DNA of 64,000 nucleotides from Labilibaculum filiforme. GTDB lineage: Bacteria > Bacteroidota > Bacteroidia > Bacteroidales > Marinifilaceae. The stretch lies in the NCBI RefSeq assembly GCF_002843315.1, contig NZ_MVDD01000003.1:434001-498000 (forward strand). The letters are read 5' to 3'. Below are positions 39,237 through 48,268 of this stretch, piece after piece. The notes below the pieces were generated by a model. That model saw nothing but the letters and a program-made list of their open reading frames with translations. It searched no databases and was not told the DNA's origin. The translations under genes and the position numbers were made by a program. Position 1 is the first letter of the stretch. Each line of letters opens with the position of its first letter.

Positions 39237-40766
39237 ATGGTGCACTTTAAAATACAATTGAAACAAATTTTAGCGATTGTTTTCTTGCTTACTTCCCTTA
39301 GCAGTATAGCTCAGCCTAGCGAAAGAGATACTTACAAAGAAGAAGCTCCAAAATATATTTTCTATTTTATTGGCGATGGCATGGGATTATCTCATACCAA
39401 TGCTGCCGAAGCTTACTTGGGTACTTTGGAAGGATTAAGCGGTATCAAAAGATTGCAACTGAGTAGTCTTCCCAATCAAGGTTTTTATACCACCTATGCG
39501 CTAGATCGTTTCATTACCGACTCTGCTGCCGCAGGTACAGCACTTGCTACTGGAGAAAAAACCACAGTTAATACCATCTCGATGGATGGCGACAGGTTAG
39601 TTCCCCTAAAAACCATTGCCGAAATGGCAAAAGAAAAAGGATATAAAGTAGGAATTGTATCGTCGGTTTCTATCGATCATGCTACTCCTGCAACCTTTTA
39701 TGCACACCAACCTACTCGTAATATGTATTACAATATTAGTTTGGATTTAAGTAAAAGTGGTTTCAACTATTTTGCTGGAGGTGGGTTTAAACATCCGGAA
39801 GGAGATGCAAAAACATCTGAGAAAAATTCCCTTTCCAATTTTGGTATGGGAGCCGATGATGAAATAGAGGAGAAAGAAACGAACTCGATGAAAATTGCAG
39901 AGCAAAGAGGTTACACCTTTGTGACTACTCTTAACGATTTTGAAAAACTAAAAAAAGGAGATGATAAGATAATTGCAATTGCCCCAAAATTAGGTGGCGG
40001 TTCTGCTCTTCCCTATTCTATCGATCAGGAAAATGGAGCCGATATTTCCTTGGCTGATTTTACAGCCAAAGGAATCGACATTTTAGATAATCCAAACGGA
40101 TTTTTTATGATGGTAGAAGGTGGAAAAATAGATTGGGCCAGTCACGCCAACGATGCTGCTACGGTAATTAAAGAAGTATTACAATTCGATAACGCGGTTG
40201 CAAAAGCAATTGAATTTTACAAGCAACATCCTAGCGAAACATTAATTTTGGTTGCCGGCGATCATGAAACCGGCGGATTAGCCATGGGATTTTCGGGAAG
40301 TCATTACGATTCCTCTTTTGGCTTACTTCAGTACCAAAATATCTCCTACGAGGCATTTTCTGATAAAATTGCCAGGTATAAAGAAAAGCATCCTAAAAAT
40401 TATGATATAGCTGATGGTTTGGAAATGGTAAAGGCACATTTCGGTTTGGGAGATGCATCCAAAGAACTTCAATTGTCGCCATTTGAAATGCAACAACTTA
40501 AGGATGCCTTTGTAAAAAGCATGACTTACGAAGCTAAAATGACCAAGAATGATCAGTTCTATCTACTTTACGGAAGTTACGATCCCTTCACGGTTACGGC
40601 TTGTCATATTCTGTCGCAAAAAGCTGGAATTGGATGGACATCCTATTCCCATACAGCCTCCCCAATTCCTGTACGGTCGATTGGTGTTGGTGCACAACTA
40701 TTTACAGGTTACTTTGATAATACCGATCTACCAAAAAACCTGATGAAAATTATTGAAAACAAATAA
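39237..40766 (+). CDS. Alkaline phosphatase, exported
   Basis: A signal peptide (residues about 1-26, ending LTSLSSIAQ) follows from the ATG at 39237; the upstream in-frame TTG at 39213 was rejected. The metal and nucleophile site is seen: FIGDGMGLSH (Asp/metal), TDSAAAGTALATGE with the serine nucleophile near residue 96, and the late AGDHETGG histidine. The protein is 509 residues, as in periplasmic or outer-membrane-associated enzymes. It probably scavenges phosphate, but no Pho-box-like sequence was placed. A terminator follows at 40785. Confidence 0.92.
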   Translation: MVHFKIQLKQILAIVFLLTSLSSIAQPSERDTYKEEAPKYIFYFIGDGMGLSHTNAAEAYLGTLEGLSGIKRLQLSSLPNQGFYTTYALDRFITDSAAAGTALATGEKTTVNTISMDGDRLVPLKTIAEMAKEKGYKVGIVSSVSIDHATPATFYAHQPTRNMYYNISLDLSKSGFNYFAGGGFKHPEGDAKTSEKNSLSNFGMGADDEIEEKETNSMKIAEQRGYTFVTTLNDFEKLKKGDDKIIAIAPKLGGGSALPYSIDQENGADISLADFTAKGIDILDNPNGFFMMVEGGKIDWASHANDAATVIKEVLQFDNAVAKAIEFYKQHPSETLILVAGDHETGGLAMGFSGSHYDSSFGLLQYQNISYEAFSDKIARYKEKHPKNYDIADGLEMVKAHFGLGDASKELQLSPFEMQQLKDAFVKSMTYEAKMTKNDQFYLLYGSYDPFTVTACHILSQKAGIGWTSYSHTASPIPVRSIGVGAQLFTGYFDNTDLPKNLMKIIENK

Positions 40767-40784
40767 AACGTAAATACCCAAATG

Positions 40785-40816
40785 AAACGCTCTGCAGAAA
40801 CTGTAGGGCGTTTTTT
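40785..40816 (+). terminator. Terminator after the alkaline phosphatase gene
   Basis: AACGCTCTGCAG pairs with CTGTAGGGCGTT (two G-T wobbles) around AAA, followed by TTTT. Confidence 0.8.
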
Positions 40817-40929
40817 ATCAACAAAAAATAAATCTTCTTCCCTAATTTCAAGTATTTCTCCCTATTTTTTTCCCGTTTCGTCCGTACATTACGCTATATG
40901 ACTTACGTTTTTTTAATACCTTTATACGC

Positions 40930-42069
40930 ATGTTAAAATTCAAACTTCCACAAAAGTCAGACCTTGCATTAGTTGCTTTACTTCTGATCTTAAGCACTAT
41001 AATCCTTTATCTTCCAACAGGATTTTCTGAAAACGGTTCTAAAAATTCGGAACGAGTAAAAGCTTTAGTTTTAGAAACAGACAACTCGATGGTAGTAGCA
41101 ACCGGAATTATAAAAACCGGTTCGCAAACCCTTCAAATTAGAATTTTGAATGGAAAATTCAAGGGAAAAGAATTAACTGCATTTAATCAGCTGATTGGAA
41201 GAATGGAGTTTGATAAATATTTTGTTGCTGGCGATAAAACACTCACTGTTCTGAATTTCAACCAAGATAAATCTAAAATTATTAGTGCCAATGTAATCGA
41301 TCATTATCGAATTAACCTCGAAGCTTTTTTACTTGGTTTATTTGTTCTCTTTTTAATTTCGTTTGCAGGATGGACTGGTGTAAAAGCAATGCTTTCGTTT
41401 CTGTTTGCTGGAATTACTATTTGGAAACTACTACTGCCTGGTCTACTAAAAGGCTACGCTCCTATTCCACTCTCTCTGGCAATTGTAGCTTTGCTTACTT
41501 CAGTAATCATCTTTTTGGTGGCTGGCACCAATAGAAAAGGTTTGGTTGCCTTTTTTGGTGCCATGAGTGGAATTGCCATTACCTGTTTTATGGCAATACT
41601 CTTTGGAAATCTATTTAATATTCACGGAGCCATTAAGCCATTTTCCGAAACACTTCTTTATTCGGGTTATTCCTACTTAAACTTAACTGAAATTTTCCTT
41701 GCCGGGATTTTCATTTCCTCATCGGGAGCAGTAATGGATATTTCGATGGACATTGCCGCTTCGCAAGCTGAGGTGTACCAACAAAACAAAGGTATAACTG
41801 CCAAAGAATTGCGTCACTCGGGTTTCTCGGTAGGAAAAGCGGTTGTGGGAACCATGACAACCACCTTGCTTCTTGCCTACTCGGGAGGATTCTCGGCCTT
41901 ATTAATGGTATTTATTGCACAAGGAACTCCGATGGTAAACATTTTAAACCTAAATTACGTTTCTGGCGAAATACTACATACTTTGGTAGGCAGTTTTGGA
42001 CTGGTTTTAGTAGCTCCTTTTACAGCAATTATTGGCGCCTGGGTGTTTACACGAAAAAAAAGAATTTAA
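40930..42069 (+). CDS. YibE/F-family membrane protein
   Basis: A first helix (residues 12-31) precedes an extracytoplasmic domain of about 100 residues. Six or seven helices follow, with the family block ISSSGAVMDISMDIAASQAE near residue 260 and TMTTTLLLAYSGG further on. The family is widespread but uncharacterised, and a transport role is often guessed. The gene is alone, with a terminator behind its upstream neighbour and about 320 bp of non-coding sequence downstream. Confidence 0.9.
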   Translation: MLKFKLPQKSDLALVALLLILSTIILYLPTGFSENGSKNSERVKALVLETDNSMVVATGIIKTGSQTLQIRILNGKFKGKELTAFNQLIGRMEFDKYFVAGDKTLTVLNFNQDKSKIISANVIDHYRINLEAFLLGLFVLFLISFAGWTGVKAMLSFLFAGITIWKLLLPGLLKGYAPIPLSLAIVALLTSVIIFLVAGTNRKGLVAFFGAMSGIAITCFMAILFGNLFNIHGAIKPFSETLLYSGYSYLNLTEIFLAGIFISSSGAVMDISMDIAASQAEVYQQNKGITAKELRHSGFSVGKAVVGTMTTTLLLAYSGGFSALLMVFIAQGTPMVNILNLNYVSGEILHTLVGSFGLVLVAPFTAIIGAWVFTRKKRI

Positions 42070-42391
42070 ATTTATTGTGTGTTCCTCTATTCGCTCAAAC
42101 AATAAGCAGAAAACAAGTTCCTTGCTTCGGCCTTTCTAAAATGAAAACTAAATTTTTATTGAAGTGAACAGAAAATTACACTTAAAAATGAGCTGCTAAA
42201 TCGAAAACAATGGCAGTTTATATTTATTAAAATCCGTACAAAAACAGACATTAACCATAATCATTCTAAATATAGAATTTTCCAAAAAAATCAGAAGTAA
42301 GTATCAATACGAATAGCTTTCTTTAGCTCCGAAACTAAAAAAAGAGTATTATTCATTAAAGCTACATGCTCCAAAAAAATATTTTCCCTTT
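42070..42391. other. Intergenic stretch
   Basis: 322 bp without a supported gene between yibE/F and the GNAT-like gene. It is AT-rich. I see no strong hairpin, repeat or reading frame. Confidence 0.55.
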
Positions 42392-43513
42392 ATGAGTATC
42401 CAAATTGTAGAAGTTCAGAATCAAATTCAACGTAAAAAGTTCGTAAACTTTCCGTTTAAATTATATAAGGACAATAAATTTTGGGTTCCTCCTTTTAAAG
42501 CTGGAGAACTGGAGCTCTTACTCCCCGAAAAGAACCCTGCTTTTGATTTTTGCAAGGCTAAATTTTGGCTGGCTTACAAAAATGGAAAAATTGTAGGACG
42601 AATTGGTGCGATTGTAAACCACTTGTGTATTGAAAACCAAGGTGAAAAAATTGGTCGTGTTACTCGCATGGAATTTATTGATAGCTATGACGTTTCCGAA
42701 AAACTCTTTGAAACCGCAGAAGAATGGCTGAAAAAAGAAGGAATGATTGGTGTGAGCGGACCACTAGGATTTTCGAACTTAGACCATGCCGGTTTATTGA
42801 TTGAAGGACACGAATGGCTTCCTTCCATGGCTTCCGATTATCATTTTGCCTACTATGAAAAACATTTCGAAAGATTGGCATATTTGAAGGAAATTGATTG
42901 GTTGGAATTTAGAATCAACTTGCCAAAAGAAACACCAGCTAAAGCTGGTCGAATTGCCGAATTAATTAAGAAAAGATATGGTTTACAGACTGTAAATTTT
43001 ACATCAAAAAAAGAACTGGAACCCTATAAAGAAAAAATATTTAAAGTTTTTAATGATGCTTTCTCCGATTTATTTGGATCTATTAAACTACCCGAAAAGC
43101 TAATCCGTTTTTACATTTCGAAATACTTTCCAATCCTTAATCCACGATACGTTAAAATCATTTTAGACAAAGAAGATAAATTGGTTGGATTCATTATTGC
43201 TTTGCCTTCCTTATCGAAAGCATTGCAAAAAGCCAAAGGCAAATTATTGCCTTTCGGATGGTGGCATTTGCGAAAAGCCTTAAAACATCCTACCGAGATG
43301 GATCTAATGCTGACCGGAATTGATCACGACTGTCAAAAACTGGGTTTTGTATCGATATTAATGCATGAACTATTAAAAACATCGAACAGCGACGGACTAA
43401 AGTTTGCAGAAACAACCGGAATGCTGGAAAATAATCATGTAGCAATTCAACTTTGGAAATCGTTCGATCATATTCAGCACAAGAGAAAGCGTTGCTACCG
43501 AAAAATGTTTTAA
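42392..43513 (+). CDS. GNAT-like protein of unknown substrate
   Basis: A 373-residue protein with two GNAT-type halves. The N-terminal part contains KAKFWLAYKNGKIVGRIGAI near residue 50. The C-terminal half includes ADGLKFAETTGMLENNHVAI-like elements, seen here as GLKFAETTGMLENNHVAI near 340. Similar Bacteroidota proteins are annotated as N-acetyltransferase family or YghO-like. The acetyl-CoA binding loop is not clearly conserved, so transferase activity is not sure. It stands alone between two spaced neighbours. Confidence 0.75.
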   Translation: MSIQIVEVQNQIQRKKFVNFPFKLYKDNKFWVPPFKAGELELLLPEKNPAFDFCKAKFWLAYKNGKIVGRIGAIVNHLCIENQGEKIGRVTRMEFIDSYDVSEKLFETAEEWLKKEGMIGVSGPLGFSNLDHAGLLIEGHEWLPSMASDYHFAYYEKHFERLAYLKEIDWLEFRINLPKETPAKAGRIAELIKKRYGLQTVNFTSKKELEPYKEKIFKVFNDAFSDLFGSIKLPEKLIRFYISKYFPILNPRYVKIILDKEDKLVGFIIALPSLSKALQKAKGKLLPFGWWHLRKALKHPTEMDLMLTGIDHDCQKLGFVSILMHELLKTSNSDGLKFAETTGMLENNHVAIQLWKSFDHIQHKRKRCYRKMF

Positions 43514-43589
43514 AAGTAACTTGCGATTTTATTGAGAATCCGACTTAAAGTCGGAGCCTCAATTCTTTATTTATCCGGAAAATCAGCTT

Positions 43590-44393
43590 CTAATTTAGAA
43601 GGTATTTTTCAACCACTTCGGCAACACCATCCTTGTTATTCGATGCAACAATAACATCGGCACGATCGCGCAACTCTGGCGTAACATTATCTACCCAAAC
43701 GCCCAATCCGGCATACTCTACCATCGTTAAATCGTTACCTGCATTGCCTACCGCAATAATCTCCTCGCGAAGAATACCTAATTTTTCAGCCAATCGGGCA
43801 ATACTTGCTGCCTTATCGATACCTTGCGACATTACCTCCAAAAAAAATGGTTTCGAAATAGCAACGCTCTTATTTGGCTTTTCATGCTTCAATTTTGCCT
43901 CTACCATTTTTAAATATTCTGGTTCCTCTAAAAGAATACATTTCACCGCGGCTTCAGTTACCGCGGCCTTAAAATCATCAACTTTATTAAATTTCATCTG
44001 TGTAAGCTGCACCTCAATATCAATATATTTCGAAGTTCTCTCGCTAATAATACTATCGGAAGTATAGGTAAGAATATCCACATTGTTTGCCATCGAAAAA
44101 TCGTGCAAATCGTGAACTTGTTCCTTACTTAAACTTTGTTCGAAAATACTTTTTCCCTGCTTAAGATCGGTAATAATTGCCCCATTGTACGAGATAATAT
44201 ACGATCCATATTTTTTTAATTCGAGTTCATCGGCATAACGAAGCATGGCAGGTGTTGGTCGGCCCGAAGCCAAAATAACGTAAACACCTTTCTCCTGCGC
44301 CCTAATTAGCATCTCTTTATTTCTTACTGATATACGGTGATTATCGCACAAAAGCGTATCGTCCAAATCGAGGACTAACATTTTATATTTCAT
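43590..44393 (-). CDS. Cof-type HAD-IIB phosphatase
   Basis: Motif I DLDDTLLCDNH near residues 8-18, ILASGRPTP near 57-65 (motif II), a lysine in the Cof-specific cap/core junction, and IAVGNAGNDLTMVEYAG near residues 213-229 (motif IV) are all visible. The 267-residue length and class IIB cap fit the family, which dephosphorylates sugar phosphates and related metabolites. It is divergent from the AraC regulator gene at 44725 and no direct partner is evident. Confidence 0.92.
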   Translation of the reverse strand: MKYKMLVLDLDDTLLCDNHRISVRNKEMLIRAQEKGVYVILASGRPTPAMLRYADELELKKYGSYIISYNGAIITDLKQGKSIFEQSLSKEQVHDLHDFSMANNVDILTYTSDSIISERTSKYIDIEVQLTQMKFNKVDDFKAAVTEAAVKCILLEEPEYLKMVEAKLKHEKPNKSVAISKPFFLEVMSQGIDKAASIARLAEKLGILREEIIAVGNAGNDLTMVEYAGLGVWVDNVTPELRDRADVIVASNNKDGVAEVVEKYLLN

Positions 44394-44724
44394 CTCTTAC
44401 ATTCTATCATCTCCCTCACCCAACTCTTTCTTCCTCCTTTTAAAATGATTTTCAATTAGAGATTTTTCAATTAAAGTATATTGCCTGGGAATATTTCATT
44501 TTGGCTAACAAACAATGCGTTAGTCTTCATTTTCAGCTTGCGAAAGTAAAAACAATTCTTGAATAATCCTGTAAGTAAATCTTAAATCCATATTAAGTTT
44601 AGATTCCAACGTAAAGAATCCAGTTTTTTAATTGCTCACTAAAAAGGGAAATGAACATTAATATTGCTGAATTTTTAGAAGTTGAATTATTTGTGTTAGA
44701 TTTAGATCATTAGAAAGAAATTAG
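44394..44724. other. Divergent region before the AraC pair
   Basis: 331 bp between the Cof-type phosphatase gene and the first AraC gene. It holds no reading frame. A CTAAC/GTTAG inverted pair near 44503-44525 may be a regulator site, but evidence is weak. None of the six-member promoter pattern described for the island occurs here. Confidence 0.45.
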
Positions 44725-45666
44725 ATGACTATGAACAATAAAAAAGACCTGCCATTTCATCATTATTCAGAAACCTATAAGTATGTAAATATAAATGACG
44801 GTCACCCTGTTCTTTCTATTGATCCAAACTTTCCATTTGTAATGACTCAATTTGGCTTTATGCACAATAGAGCGCAAACCGAAACTCCTCATCGTCATGA
44901 TTATTTTGAAATTCTATTTATTGAAGATGGTGCAGGGCAACATATCATTGATTACGAGACTTATGAGATAAAGCCACCTTGTTTTTATTTTCTCTCAAAA
45001 GGACAAATCCATTTATGGAAATTAAAAAAACCATTAAAAGGAAAAGTGATTCTTTTTCCAAGAGAATTTTTAATTCCACCTACAACAGCTTTCAACCAAG
45101 AGGGTGATTTAGGTATTTTTAAAGGCTTAAGTGAAGCCCCGTATGTTCGCATTAATGATGAGAATTTACCCAAGATTCAAGAAATACTTAATAATATAAA
45201 AGAAGAGTACTCGCGAAAATCGGAAAGTAGTCTTTCAATGCTTAGAGCTTATTCGCATATTTTATTGGTAAATCTGCTTCGTATTTATGCTAATGATCAA
45301 CCAACAAATATTTTAGATCCTTCCAATACAATGGTTCGTAAATTCAGACAGTTAGTTTCTGAAAATTATCTTGTTATCCGTTCTGTTCAAGCATACGCTG
45401 ATCTCATCGGAATAAGCTCTACTCACCTTAGAGATACCGTTAAAAATATTACCGGCTATTCGCCAGGCCAACTAATTAGACAAGAGATAATTTTTGAAGC
45501 AAAAAGAAGATTAGCCAATACCGAATTAACCACCGCAGAAATTGGCTACGCACTTAATTTTGAAGATACATCCTATTTCAGCAGATTTTTTAAACGTGAA
45601 ACAGGACAAAGCCCATTAAACTACCGAAAAGAAATCCGAAAAAAATATAAAATTAAGTTGCTATAA
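44725..45666 (+). CDS. AraC-family transcriptional regulator 1
   Basis: An N-terminal cupin-like ligand domain (HRHDYFEILFIEDGAGQHII near residues 52-71) is followed by a linker helix and a C-terminal pair of helix-turn-helix units. The second contains TTAEIGYALNFEDTSYFSRF and the signature end FKRETGQSPLNYRK. The gene starts the 44725-46562 pair: the second regulator begins 26 bp after its stop. It is a candidate activator of the promoters in this island. The ligand is unknown. Confidence 0.9.
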   Translation: MTMNNKKDLPFHHYSETYKYVNINDGHPVLSIDPNFPFVMTQFGFMHNRAQTETPHRHDYFEILFIEDGAGQHIIDYETYEIKPPCFYFLSKGQIHLWKLKKPLKGKVILFPREFLIPPTTAFNQEGDLGIFKGLSEAPYVRINDENLPKIQEILNNIKEEYSRKSESSLSMLRAYSHILLVNLLRIYANDQPTNILDPSNTMVRKFRQLVSENYLVIRSVQAYADLIGISSTHLRDTVKNITGYSPGQLIRQEIIFEAKRRLANTELTTAEIGYALNFEDTSYFSRFFKRETGQSPLNYRKEIRKKYKIKLL

Positions 45667-45692
45667 ATTCTCATCAGGATAGATTAAACACT

Positions 45693-46562
45693 ATGAAATA
45701 CATTCCGGAAATAAGCTTTTGGAAAGACAAAGAATTACAAATAAGTGGATTTCAATTTTTCATACTAGAAGAATTAATAACTGACGACCTAAATCCATCA
45801 GACCACAGTCCTTATTTGCCGCACCGTTTAAATTTTTATGCCATACTGATTATTACGGAAGGAGAAGTCAACCATATTGTTGATTTTAAAGTTCATACCT
45901 TGCAAAAAGGCGATGTAATAGTTATTGCGAAAGGACAGATACATGCGTTTGAAGAACACACCGAGTACAAAGGATATTTAGTAGTTTTTTCCGAAGCTTT
46001 TATGCAGAAATATATGGCTCAGGCATCTATCGCTCGAATTAACCATTTATACAATTATTTTTTAAGACAAGAAAAACTTAACAATCCCGACTACAATCAA
46101 ATTCTATTCAACAAGTTAAAAGAGGAGCTGAAAAGCGACTCGTCTTCACTGCCAAATATTATAGCAGCCTTATTGACTGTTTACTTGCTAAAATTAAACG
46201 ATGCGAATACGCATTTGGTAACAACTTCTGTCGACAATAGATATCTGGAGTACTTTAATCAGTTTAAACTTCTTGTTGAGCAAAACTATTCAAAAACCCG
46301 TGATGCTAAGGTGTATGCTTCCGATATTGCTATTTCCTACAAACACTTAAACGAGGTGAGCAAAGAAATTGTAAAAACCACGGCGAAATCATTTATCGAT
46401 AATTATGTCATTCTTGAGGCTAAACGAATGCTGGTTTCGACTTCGCTTTCGGTAAAAGAAATTGCCTTTACTTTAGGTTTCGATGAACCTACAAATTTCC
46501 TTAAATATTTTAAGAAACACACTAGTTTAACACCCGTTGAATTTCGTAATGCTTTGGCTTAG
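45693..46562 (+). CDS. AraC-family transcriptional regulator 2
   Basis: Similar layout to regulator 1: a cupin-like N-domain (residues ~30-110, with HIVDFKVHTLQKGDVIVIAK) and the C-terminal helix-turn-helix unit with SVKEIAFTLGFDEPTNFLKY. The C-domain resembles the partial regulator at 63534-64000 in several segments (SLSVKEIA and GFDEPTNF in one, NLSVKEIA and GFDDPTNF in the other). The promoter of the NAD(P)-binding gene lies 130 bp downstream of its stop. This arrangement, regulator then controlled promoter, recurs at 63534. Confidence 0.9.
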   Translation: MKYIPEISFWKDKELQISGFQFFILEELITDDLNPSDHSPYLPHRLNFYAILIITEGEVNHIVDFKVHTLQKGDVIVIAKGQIHAFEEHTEYKGYLVVFSEAFMQKYMAQASIARINHLYNYFLRQEKLNNPDYNQILFNKLKEELKSDSSSLPNIIAALLTVYLLKLNDANTHLVTTSVDNRYLEYFNQFKLLVEQNYSKTRDAKVYASDIAISYKHLNEVSKEIVKTTAKSFIDNYVILEAKRMLVSTSLSVKEIAFTLGFDEPTNFLKYFKKHTSLTPVEFRNALA

Positions 46563-46694
46563 AAAATAGTTAAATCGTAAGCTTTGGCTTCGTTGTTCTG
46601 TCTGTCAGCTGGCAGATTAAAACCTATTGTTTTACTTCGATATGCTAAAATAAATTCAGCATACGAAATTGAATTAGCACGCCTAATTTTTCAT

Positions 46695-46780
46695 AGGTTA
46701 TACATTTACCATCCATTTGCTACTATTCACCTTTCCCTCAGTTCGTTTTCCCTGCATCTTTGTATTGTAATATTTCAAAG
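46695..46780 (+). promoter_or_regulatory. Island promoter P1 (NAD(P)-binding gene)
   Basis: TTTACC at 46705-46710 and TTCACC at 46726-46731 are direct half-sites 21 bp apart. CATCTTTG at 46755-46762 is the -7-like element, starting exactly 50 bp after the first half-site starts. The 86-bp stretch is highly similar to P2 and P3. The transcript start would lie just before the ATG at 46781. Confidence 0.8.
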
Positions 46781-47425
46781 ATGAAACAAATAACAATTTT
46801 AGGCGCAACTGGCTTTGTTGGCAAAATTCTTTTGCAAAAAGCTATTGATAAAAACTTCAACATTAAAGCATTAGCCTTAGATGCTGAGGAATTGCATGAC
46901 TTTAAACATGCAATTGAAGTGATTGAAGGAAATTATTTCGATAAAGACAAACTACAAAAAGCCTTGGAAGGTTCAGAAGTAATTCTCTCCACCATTGGTT
47001 CACCAAAGAATCGAAAATTATCATCTGAGGATGAAGATAACTACATAAATTCGCTAGCTTTTATTATTAAACAGATGCAAGCTAATAAACAAACCCGTTG
47101 GATCAGCATTTCGAGTGCAGGAGTAAAAAAGGAACACGAGAACTTACCTTTTGCTCGCAAGCTTTTGCGCGTAAAGTTAATGACCATATCTAAATCAATC
47201 ATCAATATTAAAGATCGAGAACTTCGTTTACTTGAACAAAGCAATCTGGCTTGGACAACTATACGTCCTCCCTTTATTAAAGAAAAGGTAGAGGGCGAAT
47301 TCGTGGCTGATAAAAATAAATTCATTGGTAATACTGTTGATGTAAATCAGTTAAGCGATTTTATGCTTGCTGAAATTACCAGTAACAAGTGGATTAAAAA
47401 GGCCCCGGTGGTAGGTACTAAATAG
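46781..47425 (+). CDS. NAD(P)-binding Rossmann protein (SDR/NmrA-like)
   Basis: Atypical short-chain dehydrogenase fold with the dinucleotide loop GATGFVGK at residues 7-14 and the SISSAGVKKEHENLPFA segment near 113-130. RPPFIKEK near residue 163 is typical of NmrA-like and biliverdin-reductase-like proteins. The ATG at 46781 is right after the P1 promoter. An upstream in-frame ATG at 46760 lies within the promoter's -7 element and is not used. The 214-residue length fits. It may reduce a quinone or another electrophile, which is inference from its neighbours. The AhpD-like gene follows 78 bp later. Confidence 0.85.
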   Translation: MKQITILGATGFVGKILLQKAIDKNFNIKALALDAEELHDFKHAIEVIEGNYFDKDKLQKALEGSEVILSTIGSPKNRKLSSEDEDNYINSLAFIIKQMQANKQTRWISISSAGVKKEHENLPFARKLLRVKLMTISKSIINIKDRELRLLEQSNLAWTTIRPPFIKEKVEGEFVADKNKFIGNTVDVNQLSDFMLAEITSNKWIKKAPVVGTK

Positions 47426-47503
47426 AACCTATCTAATAAAATATCCAACTTTTGAAATAAGCATTAAATGCATATTACGAATTTTTATAAAACTACATGT
47501 GCA

Positions 47504-48097
47504 ATGAAAACAAAAGAATTAAAAGCTAGAATATTTACACCATCAGCTTTCTACAAGCATTTAAAAATAGCAATTGCAAGCTTTTCGGATTTACGAAAAG
47601 CAAGAAAAAACGGCAATGTTAACAAAGCTTTCAGCGAGAAAATAATGCTGGCCGTAACACAAGTAAATGGCTGTAGGTATTGCAACTACGTACATACCAA
47701 GAATGCAATTGACGCAGGTGCTTCCGAAGATGAAATAAATAGAATGCTTAATGGGGAATTTGGCGAAGAAGGTAAGGACGAATCTGTTGCTCTGCTGTTT
47801 GCTCAACATTATGCCGATACTGATGGAAATCCTGATAAGGAAACGTATGCGAAATTTGTGAAGCATTATGGAGCACAGAAAGCAACTGATATTTTGGCTA
47901 TGATTAGAATTATAATGACTGCCAACATTCATGGCATTGCCTTAGATGCTTTCTTAAGCAGATTTAAAGGAAAAAAGATGAACGGAAGCAAACTTTATAA
48001 TGAGCTTGGCATTTCCTTAGGAATTCTTGTTCTGCTTCCTGTTGCAATTATCCAACTTGGCTTTGAAAAATTATTTAATACTTGTCGTAGAGTCTAA
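47504..48097 (+). CDS. Carboxymuconolactone decarboxylase/AhpD-like protein
   Basis: The AhpD-type redox motif with C57, C60 and H64 lies in NGCRYCNYVH, with a glutamate (E45) upstream as in the family. Helical core GASEDEINRML and TANIHGIALDAFL follow. The C-terminus has one extra membrane-helix-like segment (LGISLGILVLLPVAIIQLGF). I chose the ATG at 47504; an earlier ATG at 47468 would add 12 residues outside the family. Alkylhydroperoxidase-like activity is inferred. It is the second gene after P1. Confidence 0.87.
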   Translation: MKTKELKARIFTPSAFYKHLKIAIASFSDLRKARKNGNVNKAFSEKIMLAVTQVNGCRYCNYVHTKNAIDAGASEDEINRMLNGEFGEEGKDESVALLFAQHYADTDGNPDKETYAKFVKHYGAQKATDILAMIRIIMTANIHGIALDAFLSRFKGKKMNGSKLYNELGISLGILVLLPVAIIQLGFEKLFNTCRRV

Positions 48098-48268
48098 TCT
48101 TTGTTCTACACACTTCTTGAAAACAGTGATTTATAAAAGTGCTTTTACATGATTTTTAGAAAAACAAGGCTTGAGCTTTTTGAATCAAGTATTCAAAAAA
48201 GAAAAGTAGTTCTCTTGCCAACTGAATTAAAATAAATAGAAAATAGATTTAATAAAAAACGAAGAGAA

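Noticed and set aside
48098-48268. An island-type promoter in front of OsmC protein 1
   Set aside because: I found an AATCTTTG element at 48096-48103, but there is no half-site 50 bp before it, so the gene cannot be assigned to the regulon on this evidence.
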